From NCBI GenBank assembly GCA_000149225.2, contig CM000690.1:620001-684000 (forward strand): a stretch of DNA of 64,000 bases, given 5' to 3'. The position numbers and the translations under genes are program-made. Each line of letters opens with the position of its first letter. The first letter of the stretch is position 1. Below, piece after piece: positions 9,472 through 21,269 of the stretch. The notes beneath the pieces were generated by a model. The model searched no databases. It worked only from the letters and a program-made list of their open reading frames with translations, and had not been told where the DNA came from. Source of the stretch: Lachancea kluyveri NRRL Y-12651 (taxonomy: Eukaryota > Ascomycota > Saccharomycetes > Saccharomycetales > Saccharomycetaceae).

Positions 9472-11592
9472 TCAATCCGCCAAGTGATTTGCCTCATCTT
9501 CGGCTTCATCATCATCACCCATGCTCAAGTGGAAGTAGTCGTCCGCATTGTTGGCATCTTGAAGCGTTCCTAGGTCACCGGGTGTCATTAATATAGTACT
9601 ACCAACACTACCGGCTCTGCTATCTCTGGGTGAACCAGGCACACTCAATGGTCTGGCAATCTTGAACTTTTTACCGCTGCCCATCGTGTCCATGTTCTCA
9701 TCACTTAACTCTTCTCCTACAACTGCTTTGAATGCGTCTGGGTAGGCTCTACGCAATGCCAGTTGTCTTGCCTTTACGTATTCCAAGCCCATTCGTTTCC
9801 AATCCAACAAGTCGGATAACCTCTCTGTTCTATTTCTTTGGTTGATTCTTTGTCTTCTGGTCTTTTTAACAAACTCCTCCATGCAATCAACTAGTTGCTC
9901 CACAGATTCATCGGGGTTTTTGAAACGGCGGTCAACAATGTAGATACCATAATCCTTGGCCTGGTTTTGTTCAATCAAGTCCTCCATGTAGGCTCCAAAC
10001 CCGGACAGGTTTGTTGTTATAGATGGAATACCCATGACTGTGCATTCTGCCGGTGTGTAACCCCATGGCTCGTAGTATGATGGGAAGACACCCAAGTGAC
10101 AACCGCGGACAAACTCGTCGTAATCCAGCCCCAAAATTGGGTTAATGGCATTTAAGAATTCTGGGTGGAAAATGATCTTGACACGATCGCTTGAGTTGTT
10201 GAACAGTTGAACACGTCTAATCTGGTTCAAAATTGGATCATTCGAGTCTTCAACCATGTTGTGTGTGACGACGGGGGGTAGGGAACCTTCTGGCCTTTTC
10301 AAAGCAAAGACACGCTTCTTTAACAGGACTTTATCAGAAGGTTTCAACAACTCGTCTAATTCAGTAGGAATCTCCGATTTGCCATTGTGTGGGTATCGCA
10401 TCGCATGCTCGAACAGCCTTTTACCTACAAGAGCAGTGACATCCTTTACTGTAGATTCCAGAGATCTCACCACAGCCTGGCCTTTTAATGCATCAACCGT
10501 GTAAGAGTTGTTCTTTGCGGGCATGATAATAAATGCAACAACGGTCATCTTAGATCCAGAAACTTTTAAGCGGTAGTTCAATCTAGCCAATGCCTCGATA
10601 AACATATCGGCACCCTTGTTTCTGTATTCATATCTACCGGCAATGAAAAAATACAAGGTGTTGTCTAGATCAAAATCGTAATGCCCATAGAAATGACCTC
10701 TGATGAAATCGTTGATCTTTTCCTTTTTCATTGCATGCAAGTTCTGGAATTCATGGACCGCTTGGAATTTGACAACGTTCAACCCGTTTGGTAGGATACC
10801 ATCCGGCTTACGTTTAAGTAGATGTTCGGACTCATAGGCAGTGATTTGAGAGACAGTGGTGAAAACATCTGCCGTATGTGCTGCAGCGCGCTCGATACAG
10901 TAACGGTGGTAAATGCCTCTTTTCCCAGCTTCTGAATCCACGTCGAATTTGTCCAAATTGTTGTAAAAATCAACGTTACCCGCGCACAGGTACCTCCCAA
11001 GTAGTGTCGCATGCGTAGTAAAGATCGTGACAACGTCGATTCTTCTTTTACGGCACAATGGCAACGCAACACCTGCCAACCACTCGTGAAAATGTGCGAT
11101 AATTGCATGGCGTTGATCCATGTGGGCCAATTCGCCTAGGAACCAAGCAACGGTATAACCCAGTAGAATTGCATCGTTGGTTTCAAAATCGGTTGCCGGT
11201 GAGGGGATACCAGAGAGGTTCCATAAGTCTGTTTTCCACTCATTCAAATGGCCCTTCACAGAGTCTAGATCGAATAGGATAACACGAGGGGTGCCCTCCA
11301 CTAACCAACGACCATAGATGAAACTGACACCACGTGAACTCATAGCTTCGAGAGCGCATCTAATTTCTTGCAAGTCGCCTTTGGCAAAAGTTTCTGGATC
11401 ACGCCAGTCCAATGGCTCGACTTCGACTTGATAGGTTGCTTTGTTCAGCGGACCAATTAGGGTGTAATTCTGCTTGTACTGAGCACAGGTAATTGGAGCC
11501 TTGGATTTTAGCACTGAGTAAATACCGCCAACTCTGTTGGCGACCTCCGTTGCAATTTCAAAGAGTAACTGGTTCTGAATATCTCTGGCCAT
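9472..11592 (-). CDS. GSY1: Glycogen synthase
   Basis: The 706-residue protein is nearly the same length as Gsy2 (705). It is a GT3-family enzyme that extends glycogen by transferring glucose from UDP-glucose. The N-terminal Rossmann domain begins [20 protein letters not shown] with the substrate-binding KSK. The second domain carries the GT3 signature [18 protein letters not shown] (about 504-521) with the catalytic glutamate. An arginine cluster at about 578-590 ([13 protein letters not shown]) is the glucose-6-phosphate sensor. The C-terminal tail has [13 protein letters not shown], the region phosphorylated in Gsy1/Gsy2 to inhibit the enzyme, and an acidic end. This is the single ancestral GSY gene; neighbours on one side match the GSY1 locus and those on the other side the GSY2 locus. 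Several STRE-like elements lie upstream. Confidence 0.96.
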   Translation of the reverse strand: MARDIQNQLLFEIATEVANRVGGIYSVLKSKAPITCAQYKQNYTLIGPLNKATYQVEVEPLDWRDPETFAKGDLQEIRCALEAMSSRGVSFIYGRWLVEGTPRVILFDLDSVKGHLNEWKTDLWNLSGIPSPATDFETNDAILLGYTVAWFLGELAHMDQRHAIIAHFHEWLAGVALPLCRKRRIDVVTIFTTHATLLGRYLCAGNVDFYNNLDKFDVDSEAGKRGIYHRYCIERAAAHTADVFTTVSQITAYESEHLLKRKPDGILPNGLNVVKFQAVHEFQNLHAMKKEKINDFIRGHFYGHYDFDLDNTLYFFIAGRYEYRNKGADMFIEALARLNYRLKVSGSKMTVVAFIIMPAKNNSYTVDALKGQAVVRSLESTVKDVTALVGKRLFEHAMRYPHNGKSEIPTELDELLKPSDKVLLKKRVFALKRPEGSLPPVVTHNMVEDSNDPILNQIRRVQLFNNSSDRVKIIFHPEFLNAINPILGLDYDEFVRGCHLGVFPSYYEPWGYTPAECTVMGIPSITTNLSGFGAYMEDLIEQNQAKDYGIYIVDRRFKNPDESVEQLVDCMEEFVKKTRRQRINQRNRTERLSDLLDWKRMGLEYVKARQLALRRAYPDAFKAVVGEELSDENMDTMGSGKKFKIARPLSVPGSPRDSRAGSVGSTILMTPGDLGTLQDANNADDYFHLSMGDDDEAEDEANHLAD

Positions 11593-11875
11593 TTTTGTTA
11601 TAATTGATTAGTTTTTTTTTTACTCTTGAGCGTTCTTGAAAATATACCTTCGGTCAATTCAAGTTGAAGCCAATGTTTTGGTTATTCTTCTACTCAATTT
11701 CTGTTTTCTTTATACTCTCTAATGTTGAGTGAGCTCTGTCTTACAGGAATTTAATTATCTTATTACTCTTATGGGCTAGTTTTAGTAACTTAAAGGTAGT
11801 AGATTTTTTTTTCTTCTTTCTGTTATCTTCCAAGGATGGTTTTTAAATGATATGGAGAAGAAAAACAGGAGATTG

Positions 11876-12133
11876 AGGGGAGATGGTTGAACGAGTGTAA
11901 TTGTAAAGTCGTAGTTTTTAGCGCAAGTAGCCTACTTGTTCTCTCTCAGATGTTGTTTGCTAGTTGTTAAGGAATAAACTGTTCGAATACCTGCTCCAGT
12001 TTTATACCTTTTCCACCCTTGGGCGGTTCAAGAAGGAAATTGCATGGCTGGCTGCCGCCGACTTCTCTCCCTTGGCCCCTTGTAGCCTTCATTGGGGTAC
12101 ACGCTCCGTTACTCCCCTTGTCCCACACCCCCT
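11876..12133 (-). promoter_or_regulatory. STRE cluster upstream of glycogen synthase
   Basis: Four STRE core pentamers (AGGGG/CCCCT) lie in the GSY upstream region: 11876-11880, 12076-12080, 12114-12118 and 12129-12133. A TATAAA on the minus strand is at 12001-12006. In S. cerevisiae Msn2/Msn4 drive glycogen genes through such elements under stress and at the end of growth. The pentamer is short and occurs by chance, so the grouping is the evidence. Confidence 0.5.
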
Positions 12134-12648
12134 CGCTTCGGACGTTGTAACCATAGCAGGCTTCCATTCGAGCACGTGATCGTAATTGATACGGCTTCTG
12201 TCTTGGTGTGGGACTTGTATGGTTTTTGAAAAATGGTGGTAGTGGAAATTGGTCTTGTCCAATGTTGCACTGTTTTACCAAATCTCTCATCCATGGAAAG
12301 AAGTGACAACGTGGCTGGGATGGCTGTGTGTTTACGTACAGCCATTCCTTTGGAAACATGGCTTCGCTGAGCTATGCCTTATCTCATTTCCCCTTCCTGG
12401 TGCTGGTATGCATATCCATCTCTGGAGTGGACTTACAGCCCACTACTATCTTACAAATATAGGAGTTTTGTTTTTGCATTATTATGAGTGTAGAAAGTTG
12501 ATAGTCCAAACTATACGCTATGTAGCTACTTGGCAAATGGAAAGGAAAAAAAAAATTGAAAAAAAAAAAATGAGGTGCTCATACTTTGTTACATTCTACT
12601 TCTCTTTTATTTAATATTAAACCGCTGTCGGAACCAGCCACAGCGTTC
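12134..12648. other. Intergenic: distal GSY upstream region and 3' flank of the Ada-type factor
   Basis: No convincing gene is seen. Overlapping short ORFs on both strands (for example 12249-12614 plus and 11967-12359 minus) have no recognisable content. Two A-rich tracts (12544-12555 and 12560-12570) lie near the 3' end of the neighbouring gene. Confidence 0.45.
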
Positions 12649-14700
12649 TCATTTCCCCCCGGAAGAGATCCAGTCATCAATCTGAAATTTTGACTGGACG
12701 TTGCCATTGCCGTGAGATGTCAAGAGTTCTGCCGTCACGTTTTGAGTACACAGGGGAAACACATCGTTCATTAGCTCCGAGTCCAGCGTCAGAGCTTGTG
12801 TGGATGGAGATAGTATTGGAGATATGGTTTCGTTTCCCAAGTATCCCTCAAATGCAGTCATATCCTCTTCGGAATTTACTCCTTTGATAGCGGCACAGGC
12901 ATCTGTAAACAGAGCGTTGGTGTCGTTGGCATCGGTTTGAACATCCGACGGGAAGAACTCTTGAAGAGCGGTAGGGTTGAACTTCTTGCTCGATTGGGGA
13001 CCGAAACTCGACAGAAACATTCTGTTAAAGTTGTCGGTGCACTCGTCCCTTGGTACAACAGAGTTCATTCTGTTGCGCGTGTATTTGGGAGGCGTGGGCA
13101 TGTTCCCCTTTTGGGCGCTGGCGCCGGCGTTGACCTCATACTCTGGGGAAGAAGAACGCGAGTTCTGGTAAATTTGTTCTTCAGGCTTTAAGGTATTGTT
13201 GAACAAAAATATATCAGTCATTGAAGTGTCATTGGATATAGGTTTCATGGAATCAACAGATGAAGTGTTTATTACCGGCGGAGTCATCCTGGCAGGTTCT
13301 GCATCAAGCATGCCGATGTTGTATACGATGCTGTCCTGGGGGTCCATCATAACATGTGGTGGGATTGCATCGTCAATATTGCCTTCCACAAGGTTTTCCG
13401 AGTTGAATACATTGTATTTGAAGTCGACTTGTGGCTCCGTAGAGTTTGGGGTCGAGGGAGATGGATCCCAACTGGATAATTGGGGTTTGGTGTGCTCCAG
13501 TGGTGTGATCTTTAAGGCACTTTTTGCCGCTAGAAAGTCTGGATCGCTGAAGTTCCTCCTGTGCCCACTTATGCTCTTCTTCTTGGTAACTTTACCCTGC
13601 GTAGATATTACGCTATTTTTTCTTGACCTTGATGTGGGCTTCTTCATTGACGCGGAAGTCAAAGATGTTGGTGACGAAGTCGAAGAGTTGTCACTGTAGT
13701 CAGATGATACATCCAGAGTGAACATTTGCGGAGTGCTTGGGCCCTGTGGAACGGTAACGTTGTTTAGCGCATCCTGAATTGAAGAGTTTGAAGAAATGCT
13801 GGATTGGGATGCCCTGCGAATTCTACCCGTCATCAAAGTACTCCTTCTTTTCCTTGCCTCCACTCTTCTCGGACACTTGCCGTCAGAGTTCTTGGATTCT
13901 TTGTGCTTCTTTTTGTTTTCTTTGGATTTGTTTGGATCGATAAAGTATTCCGGTAAAAGTACAACGTTCTCAGTAGGTTCGTATACCAAAGAACCCTCTT
14001 CTAAAAACTTTGGGTCATCAGAGCTTAGATAGCTATCGCCTTGTAGCTTCAGTTTTTCAACTTTTTTCCGACACGCATTCATAATATCCTTATTCTTCTT
14101 GATAAACTCGCAACACAATTGTCCATACTCTCTGATTGTCAAACCCGTTATCACCTTGAAGACACGGTGGAAATGCCATGGGGTAATGGAAACTAAGTGG
14201 CCTAGCTCTCGAAACCCAAGTACACCACCACGTCTCAAAGCCAGCGCGGTACTTTCAGCCGGAGATAGCTTTTCTAGGTCTTGTTCATCCAGCTCACCTT
14301 CTTCATCAGACTGGAGTTCGATATTGACGACCTGGTTGATAGCAGCATAGGCCACATAAGCGCATGCTAGTTCTACCCTTTTGACATTTTCATAATCTAG
14401 TTCGGTTATCAATCTGTTTTTGTAGTATGTGTGGCCATCTTGTGGGACCTCTTTTGCATTCTCTGGGATAGAGGTGTTCAGCTGTTGCAGCTCGTCTGAA
14501 ATGTTGGTTGGAAGAAAGTACAACTTGGACTTGTTCTTTCTGATTGAAGTTCCTGTAAATAAAACATATTTCTCCCGCAGCTCCTCGTACTCTTGAGAAG
14601 GTACTTGATAACATAATTGCGGCTTGAACGATATAGCGTCGTTGACATTTGAGATCGTGAAGTTAATCAAGTCTATTGCTATTTCTTTAATAGAAGACAT
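12649..14700 (-). CDS. Putative transcription factor with an Ada/AraC-type helix-turn-helix
   Basis: The 683-residue protein has a folded N-terminal part (about 1-215) and a long disordered Ser/Thr/Asn/Pro-rich tail. Residues about 157-195 (GFRELGHLVSITPWHFHRVF, then KVITGLTIREYGQ) match the second helix-turn-helix of bacterial Ada and AraC proteins; E. coli Ada has the very similar SPFHLHRLFKATTG. The preceding segment (about 40-75) could be a remnant of the Ada N-terminal domain, but its four zinc/methyl-acceptor cysteines are absent. A basic stretch KARKRRSTLMTGRIRR lies near residues 280-295. I infer a DNA-binding regulator without repair activity. I recall no S. cerevisiae homologue, and the gene is missing from both S. 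cerevisiae GSY neighbourhoods. Its upstream region is about 6.5 kb. The Met at 14700 is the first in frame. Confidence 0.78.
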   Translation of the reverse strand: MSSIKEIAIDLINFTISNVNDAISFKPQLCYQVPSQEYEELREKYVLFTGTSIRKNKSKLYFLPTNISDELQQLNTSIPENAKEVPQDGHTYYKNRLITELDYENVKRVELACAYVAYAAINQVVNIELQSDEEGELDEQDLEKLSPAESTALALRRGGVLGFRELGHLVSITPWHFHRVFKVITGLTIREYGQLCCEFIKKNKDIMNACRKKVEKLKLQGDSYLSSDDPKFLEEGSLVYEPTENVVLLPEYFIDPNKSKENKKKHKESKNSDGKCPRRVEARKRRSTLMTGRIRRASQSSISSNSSIQDALNNVTVPQGPSTPQMFTLDVSSDYSDNSSTSSPTSLTSASMKKPTSRSRKNSVISTQGKVTKKKSISGHRRNFSDPDFLAAKSALKITPLEHTKPQLSSWDPSPSTPNSTEPQVDFKYNVFNSENLVEGNIDDAIPPHVMMDPQDSIVYNIGMLDAEPARMTPPVINTSSVDSMKPISNDTSMTDIFLFNNTLKPEEQIYQNSRSSSPEYEVNAGASAQKGNMPTPPKYTRNRMNSVVPRDECTDNFNRMFLSSFGPQSSKKFNPTALQEFFPSDVQTDANDTNALFTDACAAIKGVNSEEDMTAFEGYLGNETISPILSPSTQALTLDSELMNDVFPLCTQNVTAELLTSHGNGNVQSKFQIDDWISSGGK

Positions 14701-16510
14701 GTGAGCAGTTGTTGTATTGATGCTTTTGTGTAACTTATGTGAGCTGCTCTTGAAACTTTAAATATGATACTTCTTTAGAGTTTTTGTTTATAGCTAACAG
14801 TTCAACTAACTTTGTTCTACCCTCTAATATATGTCCAGACAGCATAATGGTTTCCACCGGCTCTTGTTTATATACTTTTTTTTTTATGAATCCCAAATTG
14901 GGGAGACAAACGGCCACAGGCATTACGTCGGTGTTACTGCAGGGGTGAGCCTGTATCCTGTTAGCACGGGTGTATAGTTCTAGAACCCTTTGCAAGTCCG
15001 GACATAAAAACGGAACATACGGAGGGCGGAGATTTTCGTCTCCGACACAGCGGGCAGTGTGGTAAGCCGAAAGGAATACCGGTTTACTGTAAACGATGTA
15101 TTGAAATACCTGGAGTCCGTTGGAGCTCCAGTTTAATAATATGCATTTGCAACATAATCATATTACTTAACGAAGATGATCTCATCTTCAGCTTGGTTCG
15201 TTTTTTGCCCTGTTGAGCTTCTAACCTTTACAGTTTAATTCGTTTGTCCGTTGTAGGTCCTGAGCTACAACATTTACACAATAACTTGACGTATGGATGC
15301 TCTTTGGATTAAAAACGGGCCAAGACGTAAAAAGGTTATTTTTCCTTTTTTTGAATTTACGGAACTCGATTGTTCTTGTTGTAGGGGGTTAGCTGTGTTA
15401 CCCAGCATCACTGTTGCCTAAAAGAAACAGACACGTAATTGCTCATACTGCACAGGCACTCCGTACAGAATTTCAAACTGGAAGATCGTCCTTCTTGATA
15501 TGCAAAGAGACGCATTGCGGAAAAACAGATCTTTTCTTAATATAGAAATGAGCCTCAGAAGAACCTCATTAGGCTTCTTCTTCGTATTATATTACCAGGC
15601 CGCAGAAGTCCGAGTTCAGCACAGGTACATACTTATCCAAGCTATAGAGCAGTGACGAAACAAATTGATAGGAGTAGGATACCTAGCACGCTTTCCATGT
15701 ACGTTTGTAGACAATGACCCAGATTTTACTAGGCATTTTACCCTTTACTCTTGATAAATTTGCGGTATTCAACACGCAAGAAGAGAAAGAAAAAAAATAC
15801 GCTTTTAATGGATTTGCAGAGGTTAGCCTCTCGATGCAGTGAAGCATGGATAACCAGGGCTAAAAATAAAAAGGAAAAGGAAAGAAAATGAAAAGGGCCA
15901 GGTTTTCGGGCATAGTAACACCTTCTTTACGCAGAACACCTTTCAATGGGATCGAGTGTTTGATATTTTTCTTTCTAGGAAAACCCGGCCATGCACCGTA
16001 ATCTTTCGTACCGGTAATGTTGTGTCAAAAGATCGGCACTCTTAAAATACATCGTCGACTATTCATTAATAATAGCTTTAAAGAGTACCCGGTTGACGGT
16101 TGCTCTGTTGCTACTCTCATTGTCTCTGCAGAGCGATGTATAACTATACTCGGACGAACTGACGCTTGTTTCCGGAAAGGCGTTTTTGTTTGTTTGTTTT
16201 TTTTCTTTTTCCCCACTTCTATCTTGTTTTTTTGAGTTTATGTCAAAGCGTTCTTGTCACAGAGACGATCATTTGTTTGATTTGCAAAATAGAAATGGTA
16301 TAGCACAGCGTTTTTCAGGTACCGATTTACAACAAGGACTTATCCGAGCGAGGGACTGCACAGCAAAAGAAAAGAAAAACTTTTCATCACCCTGTTCCAA
16401 AAATGCCTTAAACTTAAAACGATCTGACTTGCCCAGAGAGGCTTCAACTAAAACTTCTAAGGCGAAATTTGTAGCACGGTTCTTAGCTCTCGGTTAGGGC
16501 CATCCGTATT

Positions 16511-16541
16511 GTTTGTTTGTTTGTTTGTCTGTCTGTCTGTC
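16511..16541. repeat. Compound (GTTT)n(GTCT)n microsatellite
   Basis: Four GTTT units run directly into about four GTCT units and then a T-run. This is a simple repeat within the gene-free region, probably slippage-prone. Confidence 0.85.
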
Positions 16542-19500
16542 TTTTTTTTTGCTTTCTTTTTCTTTTTCTTTTTAGCTGTTTGTTAAATAACACTTAACCA
16601 ATGCGTACTACGCTCTTACCGGCGAACTAGTTAACATGGCCCGAGAGTTGACGCTATATGATTACATTTTTTGGTTAACCTCTTCGAATCTCCGCAGTCT
16701 GATGCAAGAATAAGAGCTACTGCTGTTATGGCGAACTCGCGGACGCACTACACGCTGTACAGAAACTAAGCTTTTTTTTCCTGCTTGTTTTTCACTGGCG
16801 TGCTGCGAGTTAACCTATCGCCCCCTTAGAAACAGCGCTCGAAAAAATACCTTGATAAAAATGGGATTTACGTCAAGCGTATACTTAAGGAGGGGGGACC
16901 ATGTGCTGCATATCCTAATGACATCTGGAGTATTGGATCTGCTGCCGTCTTAACTTCTTTTGTTTTCTGATCTTTTCTTAAATGAGGTTATTTCGTAATT
17001 ATGCACTATATTTGGCGGCGTCAGCTAATATACTCTGAATAAGAACATATGTTTTCCACTTTCAGTGTGGGTTTGTTGGAGAATATGATGGAACAAAATT
17101 TTCTCGCGCTTGGAAGGGGAAAAAATGGGAGAAGTAAGCATTAACAAGCGAGCTTTTGTACAAACCCAAATACGATGCACGTGATCGAAACCTTAGCACA
17201 TGCCGTTTTTTTTTTTGTTTTTTTGGGACACTTACTTCAACGGGCAAGGTAAAAGGGAGACAGAAAACGAACAACCTTAAAATTAAACAATTAAAAGTGT
17301 TTTTTTTTCAACAGAATGCTTGTTCTGTTTCTCTGAATTTTTCGGCGTACAACTCTTCAAACCACTTATGCACTCAAATTACAAGCGTCACTTGGAAAAA
17401 TCTTTATTTTTTTTTTTATCTTCTCTCTACATTGATTTACCAGATGTTGAACTATGGAAATAGCACTTAGACGGTTAACGAATCTTGACGTTTTGCTGCG
17501 TCTAGAACTGGAATGCCGTTGAAAGCTCCCTATCTGGCACGTGTCACTTTTCGAGTGCCATCCCATTGTTACGACTTAAGCTCCACCGCACTTGCAGCGT
17601 TGATAGCTGTACTTCACGTGAGGTAATGATCGACGGTCGTATATGCCAATAGGTAACCTGGACGAGGATACCGTTAGAGTAATGGTTTGTTTTGCTTTTC
17701 GGTTAAATCCCTTAAAGGATAAGCATAGGAACATGTGTTCAAGATAGAGGTAGAATAACGTATATACTGCGAAAAGTCATCTTGAGGCCTGAACTGCCTG
17801 CCCCTTTCTAATGCCAAGATTTAAAGGCCTGGGCAGTGTATAATAGCTACCCTTAAAAAACAGGATAAAAAAAATAAAAATCCTTGCTACCAAGCCTCAA
17901 ATCGCGGGAATTGACTAGCCGCTCGGGTTGGTCCCCTATCAAATTTCTCCGATTCATTTTTTGTCGTTCGAAAGCAGCAAGTGATTCTCCCATAAAGGCC
18001 ATGCCTTACCCTCATTAAGTGGAAGATGTGCATTTGGCTGTCCTGACAAGGAAGGTGGTCATTCTTAGGTTTTCAATTACGACAGCATTGCGCAACCTTT
18101 TTTTTTCTATCAGCCACATAGTGACGTCCCACCTTCAAAAACCGCTATGCCGATGCTCTCGACGCCTGGTGGGAGAGCCCCCGCGCGAAGTCTAAACCAG
18201 CATGCGCACCTTCTTTAAGAGGATATGTGAGGTGTCCCCTTGGATACACTGCCTACACAATAGAACAAAAGGGACAAACGTAGAACACAGAATAAAAGGT
18301 TGCAAAACAGGTAATTACGATACGTAAGGTTGTGAACCGCACGGGAGAAGGCCTCTCCCCCATATAGGATCTTGTTTATGCATGACCGCTGCTGATGCCC
18401 ATTTGAATTTGGTGGTCTCTTAACGATTGTGCGAGCTATGTGTAGGCAAACCTCTATGATACGAATGTTCGATTGGTGACACAACCGATATGACCTTTGC
18501 CTCTGTAAAGCGGAACCCGGCCTACACCCGATAGCTTTCATGTTCATCGCCAATAATCAGGAGAATCCCATATGGTGCCACTAGAGATCGGCAACGTCCG
18601 AGTTGTGCAAAAAAACCAAGATTATCCATGAGTCTTGATTATGTCACATTGCTTGAAGTTCTCTTTAGGTAGCCGCAACGGTAAGCGGACCCAACGAGAG
18701 ATGAACCCTTCTATACTTATGTGCGCGGATTGGTGAGCTAGCGATTGATGAGCAATGCAGTTACAGATGGTGATAGGATACCAAGCTATTGTGTTTCGCA
18801 CTGGTACAGGACGAAAGGGCACGATGTGGATTATCGGCACCTTTTGAGTTCACAAAGGCAAACCGCTGTTATAGCCGGTCTAACCAAAAGAACAATATGT
18901 GGCGATTTTTTTTTTTTCAATTTTTTTCTATTTCGATGGTCACCCATCACAGGCTCAGGCATCAGGAAAGGGCGAGGCAAAGAATATGTCCTGTTTTATC
19001 CTCGCCGCTATTGTTTCCTACCACTTATACATCAACGCACTGGGTGGCTGGACTACTACTGCTCGAGCTTGTGAAGACATGCAGCTCTCGCTAAAGGATT
19101 ATGTACACTAAGATTCGAATGTAGAGAAAAGCTACGGATCCCTCTCTGATAGCACCCATGTTTGTTTTTTTTTTCTTTCCTTTTCTAAGGTTTGGCTACC
19201 GCTGAGCGGTTCTGGAGTAACTTCGGATGATTAGTAAATCTTGTTCCAAATTGTGGCCGCTGGCCATTTGGTAAATCAGTTCAGCGATATACCTCTACTT
19301 GTTTGTTTGTTTCTTGGGGAAAGCACATTTCAAAGTTACTTGTCCCACCTTCTTCTCTCTTTTTCGGACGGTTGCACTTAGCTTGATGAAGGAGTCCTGG
19401 GTTGGCTATCTACTCTGGTATCCATTCTTCAACATCATGCTGCTTCGTATATACCCGGATCGTTCTTTGGTGGGATGAACTTGGTTGAAACCAATTATTT

Positions 19501-21160
19501 TATGCACTCCAGAACCTAAACTTTGAGGTTTTAAACCTTTTTCCTGTCTGACACACTAAGAACTTTCCGTCGGGGCAAAGCTGCTTCTTCGATCGTCTTG
19601 AAAACCTCGATGTGTGCGTGGACTCAATACGCTTTAAGCGCTATAGGACTCAACGTACAGAACTTAATGCCATTAAACCCTTTGCTTAAAACGGTTGCCT
19701 TTCCACTCGATGCTCAGTAATACGCACAGAATTTGTTCCTTGTCCTGGACATGAACAACGTTTGAAGTTTGGATAGTTTTTACCTGGTTACTCTGAATTT
19801 CGCTATTACTTTTTTTTTTTTTTTTTTTCTATTTTGTTTTATCCAAAAGGTAGGCATTCACTTTTATAAATTGCACTTAGTGCTCTTCAGAGTTTGCAAT
19901 TGTTTACGCAAGAATGTTCTCAAGTCGCCTCTCTCTTTTGCTCGTCCAAAAACGTGTTCTAAGTTGCATAAAAGTGGCAATGATTAAATCACTATAAATA
20001 CGCAAGTAAAAGATTTCAATCTATGCTGTTGAGCTTCGTACTTACTGGTATTCGACATATTCAGTCAATTTAGCCCTGCTTTCCGCGATGAGTGCTGAAA
20101 ATTTATGATCTGTTCACTAGAAGCGTTCTAAAGAGAGGATGTGTGAAATTTTCTCAACTGTTCTGGCATCAAACGTATCTCGAAACCCAAGAGCAAAGGT
20201 AATCCCAGCGGTGAACATGCAGGTTTGAGATTACTCCCGTGGAAGGAATCTGGCTGTTTGTTTATGTATCTGTTTCTTGTAGACAAGCGGATTGATTCCA
20301 CATGTTCATCGAGCAAGAGATTTTAATGACAAACGGTACGATAGTAGACCTGTATGGTTTCCAGTCTGTAACTGGCGTATGTACTGTTGCCAGCACCGCC
20401 GTTAAAAGATCTGAGATACAAGCAGACCCGAGTTTCAGACATACTTTGGTTTCCAAAAATGGAGGCCAATTTTCTGCGTTATAGTCGTTTACCTAGTCAA
20501 ACTATTTCAACGTTACAAGGAAAACGTTATACGAATAACGGATGTTAGATCTCCGAATTAAAGTATGAGGGAAAAAAATGCAATATATAGGGTTTTAAAA
20601 GGTCTGAGCTGCACCTCTCAATATAGGACATGGGTTTCAGATAAAGGAGTAGACAAAATGCCTTACAGTGATTTAAAGAAAATTAACAAGTAACTGCGTA
20701 ATTAGGAAACAGTTCTCCTAGCTTCAGCTTGGAATGTTTATTAATGCTGTTCAAACTCGTGCAAAAGTTGCAGATAAAGACGTCATTTGTGACATCATTA
20801 TTATTATCATGGATCGTTAGAGGTGACGATATTTCACTACAATAGTCATCCTATGCGAACTTCTCATCTGGCATAATTGAGCGATATGACTCAAGTGAAA
20901 ATAGTGCGGGAAAGACGTTATGCAACCTCTGTCATTCGATTCTCACTTACTTTCTTTTTCTCTTCTCATTCCTGTTTATTAAACCTATGACACCATCTTC
21001 GGAAAGTCCCGGTTAAGTGAATAAGCTAAATTGCCTCGCGTTACGGTCGGTATGTAGTCCTGTTTACCTATTGTACTCTCTGGAATGGCGATAAAACTTA
21101 TCAAAGGTCGATTTGTCAAGTCTCTAACAAGATTTCTTTACGTGAGGCGACGAGGAGAAT

Positions 21161-21200
21161 AAAAAAAAAAAATAATAATAATAATAATAAGCATAATAAA
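21161..21200. repeat. A-tract and (AAT)n repeat
   Basis: An A-run is followed by about seven AAT/ATA units and further AT-rich sequence. It lies just beyond the 3' end of the AIP5-like gene, and another long A-run follows at about 21249-21263. Confidence 0.8.
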
Positions 21201-21269
21201 TAGGGGAAAAAGCATACGTAAGAAAATGTAGTAAGGGATTAAAGAATAAAAAAAAAAAAAAAAAGACTA

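Larger units (their letters stand above)
14701..21269. other. About 6.5 kb without a credible gene, upstream of the Ada-type factor
   Basis: I see no protein gene here: the longest ORFs are about 110 codons and read through homopolymer runs. No tRNA, snRNA or SRP RNA motif was recognised, although a diverged structured RNA could be missed. The region contains at least eight plus-strand poly-T tracts of 8 or more between about 16.2 and 19.9 kb, a (GTTT)n(GTCT)n microsatellite and, near the AIP5 end, A-rich and AAT-repeat tracts. It lies 5' of the Ada-type factor and 3' of the AIP5-like gene. Yeast intergenic regions are usually a few hundred bases, so a long regulatory region, a non-coding transcript or remains of lost genes are all possible. 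Confidence 0.6.

Noticed and set aside
9257-9487. 76-codon plus-strand ORF at the 3' end of GSY
   Set aside because: It overlaps the GSY coding end and ends in lysines read from an A-run.
12249-12614. 121-codon plus-strand ORF in the GSY upstream region
   Set aside because: Composition looks random and it ends in Lys/Phe from homopolymers. It lies in promoter DNA.
17156-17470. 104-codon ORF in the gene-free region
   Set aside because: It depends on Phe codons from T-runs and has no conserved features.
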